DNA of 64,000 nucleotides from assembly GCF_003385515.1 (NCBI RefSeq), contig NZ_QNVT01000028.1:1-64000 (forward strand). Reading direction: 5' to 3'. The notes beneath the pieces were generated by a model. The model was not told the origin of the DNA, did not search any database, and worked only from the letters and a program-made list of their open reading frames with translations. Shown in pieces: positions 54,047-61,182 of this stretch. The DNA comes from Chryseobacterium pennae (GTDB lineage: Bacteria > Bacteroidota > Bacteroidia > Flavobacteriales > Weeksellaceae). Both the position numbers and the translations under genes were made by a program. How positions within the stretch are numbered: the stretch's first letter is position 1; each line of letters starts with the position of its first letter.

Positions 54047-54754
54047 TTACTTTGGAGGTTTGATAGTAGGGATTGACTCTAAAGACAGCTGTTCATTATC
54101 TGTCCTGTTTTTTATATAGGGCAAAAGGTTTTTCAAAGAGGACCTCCAGTTGGTTATCGGTTTTCCTAAATTATTGCACCAATCATTACCCGCCCACAAA
54201 GCGTATTTCTCTTTAATATCGGGATTCATTGATTCTTCAAAACCACTAAGCGTATAGGCATAGTCCATAAATTCCTCCAAAGAAGGCTTGTTGACTATTT
54301 TAAAAGGTTCAGCCTTATCATTATAAAAGGATGCTTTCTCCTCCTGTTCTGTAGTTTCAGGTGTATTTAAGGCAGATAAGTCTACCGATGGTAAATTTTC
54401 ATTTTCTTCTGCGATCGATACCTGGGGAAAATGTTTGATTTCTAACTTTTGCTCTTTTTCTTGGCTGAGGGTTGGTAAAGGATAATTCAGCAGTATTCTG
54501 TAAGAACAGGAATACCCGTTTCTGCTTTCATACTGAACCAGCCCCGACTTCCGAAGTGCTTCCCTGGCAGATTTTACCGTTTTTCTTGTTACTCCTAATG
54601 TATCACCAATCGCTCTATCGGAAACACTAACATTGTATCCGTTATTATCATTCGCCAATTTCAGCAGATACAGATATAGTGCAACAGCAGTGGTACTGAG
54701 TTGTGCTTTCGGGCCAAATTCCCAAAACTTTTGTGTAAGTTCCTGATAATACAT
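54047..54754 (-). CDS. Winged-helix replisome-organizer-like protein
   Basis: 235 residues. The N-terminal winged helix (ALYLYLLKLAN, SVSDRAIGDTLGVTRKTVKSAREALRKSGLV) is followed by a flexible Glu-rich linker. The C-terminal motif KYALWAGNDWCNNLGKPITN has the Trp/Lys pattern of phage replisome organizers and DnaT-like proteins. It probably loads helicase at the element origin. The start is 2 bp from the DUF3853 stop, indicating coupling. Confidence 0.7.
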   Translation of the reverse strand: MYYQELTQKFWEFGPKAQLSTTAVALYLYLLKLANDNNGYNVSVSDRAIGDTLGVTRKTVKSAREALRKSGLVQYESRNGYSCSYRILLNYPLPTLSQEKEQKLEIKHFPQVSIAEENENLPSVDLSALNTPETTEQEEKASFYNDKAEPFKIVNKPSLEEFMDYAYTLSGFEESMNPDIKEKYALWAGNDWCNNLGKPITNWRSSLKNLLPYIKNRTDNEQLSLESIPTIKPPK

Positions 54755-54756
54755 CG

Positions 54757-55008
54757 TTATTTCCGTCCAAAAAGCTCCAGTACTTTTTGCTTATCTATAA
54801 TGATAATCTTTCCCTTTTGTATAATGGCTTCATCCAACATTCCGGAGGATTTGATTTCCGAAGCTTTTGAAACGGAACAGCCCAGAACTTTGGCTAATCC
54901 TTTCAGTCCGTACTCATGCCTGTTTTCAGAACCAAAGTTTTTGATAATTTCCAAAAATTCCTCAACCGTCAGCTTCCAAAGAGGTGTTTGCGGATCTATT
55001 TTTTTCAT
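54757..55008 (-). CDS. DUF3853-family protein
   Basis: 83 residues. PLWKLTVEEFLEII and LKGLAKVLGCSVSKASEIKS-like sequence are characteristic of DUF3853, a small HTH-containing protein usual near excision and replication genes of Bacteroidetes mobile elements. It may bind DNA. It lies between two organizer-like genes. Confidence 0.8.
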   Translation of the reverse strand: MKKIDPQTPLWKLTVEEFLEIIKNFGSENRHEYGLKGLAKVLGCSVSKASEIKSSGMLDEAIIQKGKIIIIDKQKVLELFGRK

Positions 55009-55040
55009 TTTATTTTTTCTTTTATGGAAAACCTTACATT

Positions 55041-55583
55041 TTAGCTGCCGATTTTTCTTTCCTTAGAAATCCAGCTCCTTGCAGCAGCCTGCCAGCTGTT
55101 CATTAATTTCCCGCCTCTTAATTTCCATCTCTTAGAATTATACAATGAATAAAATTGATGTGCCTGAGCAGAGGGCAAGTCACGTTCATTAAAATACAGT
55201 TCTACTTCATAAAATGTAGGCACAGAAAAGAGGCTTTCTTTTTGTGCTGATAATTTTTGCTCCCAGAATGTTTTGTTTATTAATGATTCAGGCTGATCAA
55301 AATCTACAATCTCAATTAAGCTTCCTTTATAAGGGTCGTAACTGGGGAAATACATAATAAATCCGGCCAAATGTAGCTCTTTAATGCACCTATGATAAGT
55401 TCCTAAAGACTTTATCTTACCTAGTCCCATTACCTCTGTACGGCAGATACGAAAAGGACTTTGGAACCTGTTCATGCTCCAACACTGGAAAAGTGCTACA
55501 TAGAGACTGATATGGGAAGGATACAGCCGGCTGTCTTTAACCACATGGGCAAAAAAACTGATAATATCTTTAGTCTGATTCAT
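55041..55583 (-). CDS. Second winged-helix replisome-organizer-like protein
   Basis: 180 residues from ATG 55583, which has AGGAAATC upstream. The longer start at 55631 would overlap the preceding HTH gene, so the shorter one is preferred. A winged-helix region (ISLYVALFQCW, SLGTYHRCIKELHLAGFI) is followed by a C-terminal FYSLYNSKRWKLRGGKLMNS / SWQAAARSWI motif like that of phage replication organizers. Two such proteins in one operon suggest distinct steps or partners in replication initiation. Confidence 0.7.
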   Translation of the reverse strand: MNQTKDIISFFAHVVKDSRLYPSHISLYVALFQCWSMNRFQSPFRICRTEVMGLGKIKSLGTYHRCIKELHLAGFIMYFPSYDPYKGSLIEIVDFDQPESLINKTFWEQKLSAQKESLFSVPTFYEVELYFNERDLPSAQAHQFYSLYNSKRWKLRGGKLMNSWQAAARSWISKERKIGS

Positions 55584-55602
55584 GATTTCCTGTTTTCTGT
55601 GG

Positions 55603-55863
55603 TTATTTAGAATCCGTAAGCAATTTCTCAATGTCCTTGTAATTATAATACAGGATCCCCCCTATCTTCGTGTAAGACAGGGTTCCGTTGATCCTAAGAT
55701 TCTGTAAGGTTCCTGAAGAAATATTCAGAAGTTTTTTGACCTCGGAGGTACGAAGCCATAATTTTTGTTCTGTCGTTCTTACCTGAAGCAGGTCTTTAAT
55801 ATCTTCCAGTAATTCAGTCTTAAATTGCTGGAGATCTTCTTTGGTGATAATGGATATTGCCAT
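55603..55863 (-). CDS. Excisionase-type helix-turn-helix protein
   Basis: 86 residues. LRTSEVKKLLNISSGTLQNL / RINGTLSYTKIGGILYYN is a MerR/excisionase-type winged helix (HTH_17). Such proteins bind att regions and direct recombination to excision, or regulate the operon that follows. It is the first gene of the leftward replication block. Confidence 0.82.
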   Translation of the reverse strand: MAISIITKEDLQQFKTELLEDIKDLLQVRTTEQKLWLRTSEVKKLLNISSGTLQNLRINGTLSYTKIGGILYYNYKDIEKLLTDSK

Positions 55864-56029
55864 GATTTCAAAAAATTTGTTTACTTGACAAATTTTGGGA
55901 ATCAGGCGGGATTTCTTTCGGTAGGTCTTCGGTACTACCGAAAGATTTTTATATAACCCTTATCAATAAAAGAATTGTGGAAAAACTACTAATAATTTGA
56001 TTTGTAGTCTAGAAACAGGAAAAAAATGC

Positions 56030-56881
56030 CTATTGATCACTATCCTGGAAAGATTGATTTAAATTATCACTTAGGTGCTGAAGGAATTTAGTTGGGTTAA
56101 TTTTCCTGCTTTTTATCTCATGAAGTGTCTTATAAAAGTTTCCCAGGTTAATATTGAGTGACTTTTCAGTAAATTTAATAACCTCGCTAAATTCAATATT
56201 ACCCCCATTAAATGAGCGGGTATTGTGGAGCGCATATAAAAGTTCCACCAAGGCAGATTTTGAAGCCGACCATTGGAGCGGAGATTTATCAGTTATCTTT
56301 TCGTATACATACACGTTAATTTCAGCAATGGATTTCAAAAGATATTTTTCCAAGCGGTCATTGGCAATGATCTGTGAAATTAGGTGGTCATGTGAAGTAG
56401 CAAATTTTTCATCATAATCATAAAGACCGGATGCTATTTTGGTTTTCAGGTCAAATTGATTCCTGACAAAATATTTTTGGTCAAGATAGGTGGCTTTACG
56501 CCTGTAATACTCGTAAAAGTCCATATGGTCTTCATAAAAATTTTTCAATACTTCCAATTCACATTCAAAATATTCTTTCAGGCTTAATTCCCCTGCATTG
56601 GGTTTGGCTGCTTCAACCGACAAAAGCTTTGAAAAATAAATAAACTGCGAAATAAAAGCCGGCTTGATTTCCTTGAAAAAACATACTTCGTCCGCAACAG
56701 TCGAAAACTCAAATGAACTTACCTCCTGTTTAATGATTCTTATAGCAGAATCTATTTCCATTAATGATCTCTCATATAAACTAATAGGATCATTTTTCTG
56801 TTCAAAGCCGATCTGTTCAAGCCTTTTCTCTAAAGTCAGTTGTAATCGCTGACACTTTTTAAAAAACAAGTTAGCATGCAT
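56030..56881 (-). CDS. rteC: RteC-family regulator
   Basis: 283 residues, all-helical and soluble. KEYFECELEVLKNFYEDHMDF and YDEKFATSHDHLISQIIAND, together with the C-terminal WSASKSALVELLYALHNTRSFNGG and LGNFYKTLHEIKSRK, are diagnostic of RteC. In CTnDOT, RteC activates excision genes in response to regulatory input. Here it lies next to the replication and HTH genes with about 165 bp of leader before the HTH gene. Good evidence that the window is an RteC-regulated ICE. Confidence 0.92.
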   Translation of the reverse strand: MHANLFFKKCQRLQLTLEKRLEQIGFEQKNDPISLYERSLMEIDSAIRIIKQEVSSFEFSTVADEVCFFKEIKPAFISQFIYFSKLLSVEAAKPNAGELSLKEYFECELEVLKNFYEDHMDFYEYYRRKATYLDQKYFVRNQFDLKTKIASGLYDYDEKFATSHDHLISQIIANDRLEKYLLKSIAEINVYVYEKITDKSPLQWSASKSALVELLYALHNTRSFNGGNIEFSEVIKFTEKSLNINLGNFYKTLHEIKSRKINPTKFLQHLSDNLNQSFQDSDQ

Positions 56882-56948
56882 ATTTTAAATAAAAAGTAGA
56901 AATTTTTAATTATCAAAAATGATAAAGCTGTTAATAAATATAATAAAG

Positions 56949-58595
56949 CTAAGGTTCACCGCTCTCATCCTTAATCTTTTGAATAAACTCAGGGGGAGTG
57001 AAAGTAGTTAATTCAGTAAAGAGTTTGGAGAAATTGGACCTGTTGGAAAATCTACATTCATGAGCTATGATTTCAATGGAATACTTCCGCCATTGTGCAC
57101 TGGTTGTTATCATTTCCTTAGCATACTCGATCCGCAAGCGATTGAGGTATGTACTAAAGTTCGCACCTTTATATTCATTGATTACTTCCGATAAGTACGC
57201 GGTATTCGTTTTCAGCTTTTTGGCAAGCTGATTTTGGGTAATCCCTTTTTCTAAATAAAATCTGTTTTGCTCCATAATTTCGAGCTTATCCAATATTTCT
57301 TCTACCAGCTTTTCAGGCAGCTTAGATAATTTGGTTGGAACCGTATCTTTATTCTCCTCTTCTCCTAAAGTCTGATCAGCGGGAATCTGGTACTTTTTAA
57401 CACTTTTTCTTACCTTATAATACCTTACAGAAACCACGAGCAGAGCACCGAAAGAAATCCCGGCCACAATATATCCGTAAAAAGCAGAAGATTCTAACTC
57501 TTTTTTGGATATAAGCAGGTCATTGGTATCATATTCTTTAATGATCTTTCCTGAAAGGTATTTAAAATCATGATGCATCACCCGGTCAAATTGCAATAAT
57601 TGTTTGGTATAATACAGTTCTTTCTTATTATCATTTTTATCCTTGTAATGTGTGATAAGCAGCTCAAAAGCTTCTCTTACCGAAGGATGGGCAAAATTTC
57701 GCTCCAGGAAAATACTATCTACTTTTTCTAAATAATTAATACCCTCATTTTTTTTATGATTTCTTAAGAGAATTTTACCTTTTAAATAATAGATCAGCGA
57801 TGTATTGGTAAAATCACTTTTCTTTTCAATCCCTGCCAAAGCGATATTAAAGTCATATAAGGCTTCTTTGTCTTTCTCCTTTAGATAGGTTAAAATCCCG
57901 CTGAGCTTATAAAAATAGCTTCTCTCTATATAAAAATTTTTATCATCAGCTGATGCCTGCAATCCTTCATCAATGAGTGGGGAAACTTCTTTTGTTTTTT
58001 TCAGATAAAATAGGCAGATACCCATCTGATGAAGGCTGTTCAGATAACCTTTCTTCATATTATACCGAAGGTTTGGAAAATTTGAGGGCACAAAGGTGTC
58101 TCTATAATAGGAACGGCATTTTGAAAAAAGTGTAAACGCTTCATCATAATATCCAAGATAACTTTTGACCACTCCTATATGGTACATATTCTTATGACGT
58201 AGATAGGGATCTTTACTTTCATTAAGGTATTTCCAAGCCCTCAGATACTCATCAAGGGCCTTCTGGTATTTTCTGTAAGTAAAATAGTAAACACTTCCTT
58301 TGGTAAGATAGGAATTACCAATAAGATCGGGGTCACATGCCTGGTTAGCAGCCCATACAGCACTATCTGCATATTCTATTTTTTTATTTCTCGAAAAGCT
58401 GACAGCGTCCCGATACGCCTGGGTCAGCTCCTTATAATTTTTAAATGTTTTCGCTTCTTTGATATATGCATTGACAAACTCAAGGGCACGTTCATCGTTT
58501 TCTTCAAAATTATCATAGCGTACTCTGTAATCAGAATATTTCTGACCATTGACCAAAAAGCAAAAGAAAACACAAAAACAAAATATATTATTCAA
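56949..58595 (-). CDS. TPR and AraC-type transcription regulator
   Basis: 548 residues. A signal-like N-terminus (NIFCFCVFFCFLVNG), tetratricopeptide-type helices over about 25-340, a membrane helix near 375-395 and an AraC-type HTH at the C-terminus (LAKKLKTNTAYLSEVINEYK, IEIIAHECRFSNRSNFSK). This periplasmic-sensor to cytoplasmic-HTH design is common in flavobacteria. It diverges from the small-peptide/MauE operon at 58900, and the palindrome at 58758 is a likely operator. Confidence 0.87.
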   Translation of the reverse strand: MNNIFCFCVFFCFLVNGQKYSDYRVRYDNFEENDERALEFVNAYIKEAKTFKNYKELTQAYRDAVSFSRNKKIEYADSAVWAANQACDPDLIGNSYLTKGSVYYFTYRKYQKALDEYLRAWKYLNESKDPYLRHKNMYHIGVVKSYLGYYDEAFTLFSKCRSYYRDTFVPSNFPNLRYNMKKGYLNSLHQMGICLFYLKKTKEVSPLIDEGLQASADDKNFYIERSYFYKLSGILTYLKEKDKEALYDFNIALAGIEKKSDFTNTSLIYYLKGKILLRNHKKNEGINYLEKVDSIFLERNFAHPSVREAFELLITHYKDKNDNKKELYYTKQLLQFDRVMHHDFKYLSGKIIKEYDTNDLLISKKELESSAFYGYIVAGISFGALLVVSVRYYKVRKSVKKYQIPADQTLGEEENKDTVPTKLSKLPEKLVEEILDKLEIMEQNRFYLEKGITQNQLAKKLKTNTAYLSEVINEYKGANFSTYLNRLRIEYAKEMITTSAQWRKYSIEIIAHECRFSNRSNFSKLFTELTTFTPPEFIQKIKDESGEP

Positions 58596-58757
58596 TATAA
58601 AAATAATTTAACAAAATAATGTTAATGATATTATAAATATGATTCAAAATTAAGCAAAATAGACAAAGCAAAAAATTATTTCAGCACTTTAGGAATTACA
58701 CCTAATAAATCCGCTAAAACAAACTGATTTACAATTAATTACACAAAAGAATTCATT

Positions 58758-58801
58758 GGTACGATTTATAAATCGTACCCTGAAAATTTATAAATCGTAC
58801 C
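58758..58801. promoter_or_regulatory. 22-bp palindrome plus extra half-site
   Basis: 58758-58779 is a perfect 22-bp palindrome made of GGTACGATTTA and its complement. Its right half plus context (ATTTATAAATCGTACC) recurs at 58786-58801. Position midway between the divergent AraC-type gene (58595) and the lipoprotein gene (58900) indicates an operator for a dimeric regulator. The remaining gap sequence shows nothing else. Confidence 0.75.
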
Positions 58802-58870
58802 AACCAACCTTTTTTTTCGAAAAATTCATGCTCTAAATTCGCTTTCAGAATTCTAAAAAACTACCGGCCG

Positions 58871-58893
58871 GGGATTGTTAATTTTTTAATCCC
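58871..58893 (+). promoter_or_regulatory. Short hairpin just before the lipoprotein start
   Basis: GGGATT (58871-58876) pairs with AATCCC (58888-58893), leaving 6 bp to ATG 58900. It may mask the ribosome site, but a 6-bp stem is weak evidence. Confidence 0.3.
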
Positions 58894-58899
58894 TAAATC

Positions 58900-59127
58900 A
58901 TGAAAACCAAAATATTGACACTGCATATTGTTGCGGGAATTTTACTTTCAATTGTTATTTTATCCTGTCGCGAAGAAAACCTTCCGCATATTCCATATCC
59001 GGATGTGCCTATTATTACGACAGAAAGAATTGTCTCAAAAGCAGACAGTACTAAACTTGAAAAAGAACCGGAAATCGGTCAAACCGATCCTCCAAAAGAT
59101 CGGGACAACTGGAAAGCCAGTAAGTAA
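58900..59127 (+). CDS. Small lipoprotein, 75 residues
   Basis: A lipoprotein signal sequence ends in VILSC (Cys about residue 23), followed by an acidic mature peptide with proline-rich HIPYPDVP and a lysine-rich tail. Periplasmic or outer-membrane anchored. It is the first of four rightward genes ending at 61138 and is likely co-transcribed with them. No domain known. Confidence 0.7.
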   Translation: MKTKILTLHIVAGILLSIVILSCREENLPHIPYPDVPIITTERIVSKADSTKLEKEPEIGQTDPPKDRDNWKASK

Positions 59128-59144
59128 CCAAATTTTAAATTAGC

Positions 59145-59312
59145 ATGGAAACTCAGCCGCCACTCATCATTGAATCGGGAAAGAACTGTCCCGTTAGTGG
59201 AATATGGAAAACCATAGGACCTCTCACTACTACCATTACGGTAAATGAAAAATCACCTATGCCTAATTATTGTGGCGTAAAAGTACTCTGGACATTATTA
59301 TACCATTGTTAA
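59145..59312 (+). CDS. Small cysteine-containing peptide, 55 residues
   Basis: ATG 59145 to TAA 59310-59312. The sequence has ESGKNCPVSGIWKTIG, PNYCGVKVLW and a C-terminal ...YHC, with no signal peptide. It starts 18 bp after the lipoprotein stop and ends 10 bp before the MauE-like gene, so it is part of the same operon. The conserved-looking CPxSGxW and the Cys pattern suggest a metal-binding or cross-linked peptide; function unknown. Confidence 0.65.
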   Translation: METQPPLIIESGKNCPVSGIWKTIGPLTTTITVNEKSPMPNYCGVKVLWTLLYHC

Positions 59313-59322
59313 AAATCTTATT

Positions 59323-60840
59323 ATGAAAAAGAAACTAACACAGCTTCCAATATGGATTGCTTACTTTTTTATCCTCCTGTTTTGCTATGCAGCAATCAGT
59401 AAAATATTTGATTTTGAAAATTTTCAGGTGCAGATTGCGCAATCTCCTCTGTTAAGTGCTTATGCGGGATTTGTTTCTTATGCTGTGATTATTATAGAAC
59501 TGTTGATTGTGCTTGCACTCATTTTCACAAGCACAAAACGATTAGGACTCTACGCCTCTTTGGGAATCATGGTTGCATTTACTGTGTATATTTTTCTCAT
59601 CCTTAATTACAGTGAATTTATACCCTGTTCCTGCGGAGGCATTTTAGAAAAATTAGGATGGACAGAACACCTGATATTCAATATCGCATGTGTTTTCCTA
59701 GCAATAACAGCTATTATTATCATTGAGGAAAAGAGCAGTAAAAGATTTTCAACGTATTGTATCCGCATGATATCAGTGGTTGCTCTCAATACTTCTGTGG
59801 TCGTCTATTTGTTTTTTTCGTCAGAGCAGATCATAAAAAAGGAAAATAATTTTACCCGCAGGTTTATGATGCATCCCACACTGGAGGAGAAAAGCTTACA
59901 GCTGAGTGATTCCCACTATTATTTTGCTGGGTATGATAACGAAAACATCTACCTCGGAAACAGAAAATTTCCTCAAACTCTTTTAACGGTCAATACGGCT
60001 TTATCAAATCAAACGTCCATAAGGATCAATTTGGATAACATGAAGCATCCTTTCCGGAATCTTAAATTAGCGGTTAAAGCGCCTTACTACTATATTCATG
60101 ATGGAACCGTACCCGTTATATTCAGAGGAAAGATAGGAGATTCTAAGGCACGAACCATCAGCCTGCAGGATGCTTATTTCAACCAGCTGATCGTTTTAGA
60201 TTCTCTTCACTTTGCCTTAAGAACACAAAGCAGTGAAACCCAGCAATTCGTATTAGCTGATTTCAATTTAAATGCAGGTAATAAAAAGCTTCAGTTACGT
60301 CCTGATATACTTCAAAAACAAATTGACGGTGTTTTTGATATTGATGGAAGTTTTATTGCAGACAACTTCCGGTCACAGCTTATTTATACCTATACCTACA
60401 GAAACCAGTTTATTGTTATGGATGCAGACCTGAATGTTCAAAAGAAAATGAATACCATAGATACGGTGCGGCTTGCTAAAATAGAGTCAAAACGCCTTGC
60501 TGACGGAATTCATAAGATGAGTGCTCCACCATTAAAAGTGAATCTTCGTTCGGCTGTTCATAAAAATCTTTTATTTAACCAGTCTGATCTTATGGGAAAG
60601 CATGAATCTAAAAAAGCATGGAAGGAAGCCAGTATAGTTGATGTTTACAGAACGGATAAGCCTGAATATGTAGGAAGCTTTTACCTCTTTAAAAAAGATA
60701 AACACAGTATTTCTGATTTTATGGTTACGGATAAATATCTGTATGTCATTATCAATGATAAAATTATCCAATACCAGTTTACAAAACCCATAACCAAATA
60801 TTTTACATCCGGGGAAGCCGAAAACCGGTCCAAAGAGTAG
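59323..60840 (+). CDS. MauE/DoxX-like membrane protein with periplasmic domain
   Basis: 505 residues. The first 150 residues are four membrane helices of the MauE/DoxX type (WIAYFFILLFCYAAISKI; CSCGGILEKLGW near residue 103, which holds the Cys-x-Cys pair). The remaining 330 residues are a beta-rich extracytoplasmic domain. MauE-like proteins help disulfide formation or maturation of secreted proteins. It lies between two Cys-containing small proteins, which may be its clients. Confidence 0.75.
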   Translation: MKKKLTQLPIWIAYFFILLFCYAAISKIFDFENFQVQIAQSPLLSAYAGFVSYAVIIIELLIVLALIFTSTKRLGLYASLGIMVAFTVYIFLILNYSEFIPCSCGGILEKLGWTEHLIFNIACVFLAITAIIIIEEKSSKRFSTYCIRMISVVALNTSVVVYLFFSSEQIIKKENNFTRRFMMHPTLEEKSLQLSDSHYYFAGYDNENIYLGNRKFPQTLLTVNTALSNQTSIRINLDNMKHPFRNLKLAVKAPYYYIHDGTVPVIFRGKIGDSKARTISLQDAYFNQLIVLDSLHFALRTQSSETQQFVLADFNLNAGNKKLQLRPDILQKQIDGVFDIDGSFIADNFRSQLIYTYTYRNQFIVMDADLNVQKKMNTIDTVRLAKIESKRLADGIHKMSAPPLKVNLRSAVHKNLLFNQSDLMGKHESKKAWKEASIVDVYRTDKPEYVGSFYLFKKDKHSISDFMVTDKYLYVIINDKIIQYQFTKPITKYFTSGEAENRSKE

Positions 60841-60862
60841 GCAACAAATAACATTTTATTTT

Positions 60863-61138
60863 ATGCGAAAATTCATTTTTCCAGTAGCCCTAGTACTATT
60901 AGGAACAGGCTCAGCGTTTGCTACCAAAGTAGCAAAAGAAAACAAAAAAGCAATTGTACAGGGTTACAGAGTAGTAAACCTTGGAGGTGGACAGTTCAGC
61001 TGCGTAAATGCAGAGAAAGACTGTAGTGACGTTAATCAAGGACCAGTTTGTACTTGGTCAGTGGATGGAAGTACGCCACTTCAAAGCTTAGTGTCACCAA
61101 CGATGTGCGGAATCACATTACATGAGATTCAGCCGTAA
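60863..61138 (+). CDS. DUF6520-like secreted small protein
   Basis: 91 residues with a signal peptide (FIFPVALVLLGTGSAFA) and a mature part with four Cys (FSCVNAEKDCS, PVCTW, PTMCG) that could form two disulfides. It resembles the small secreted proteins often encoded beside MauE-like genes in flavobacteria. Last gene of the operon, followed by a terminator. Confidence 0.75.
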   Translation: MRKFIFPVALVLLGTGSAFATKVAKENKKAIVQGYRVVNLGGGQFSCVNAEKDCSDVNQGPVCTWSVDGSTPLQSLVSPTMCGITLHEIQP

Positions 61139-61145
61139 TTAAATG

Positions 61146-61174
61146 AGCCGCCTCCGGTGAGGCGGCTTTTTTAT
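61146..61174 (+). terminator. Terminator between convergent genes
   Basis: A perfect 9-bp stem (AGCCGCCTC with its complement, 61146-61154 and 61159-61167) and a 4-nt loop are followed by TTTTTT. It stops the rightward small-protein operon before the convergent peptidase gene ending at 61183. Confidence 0.9.
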
Positions 61175-61182
61175 ATTAATTT

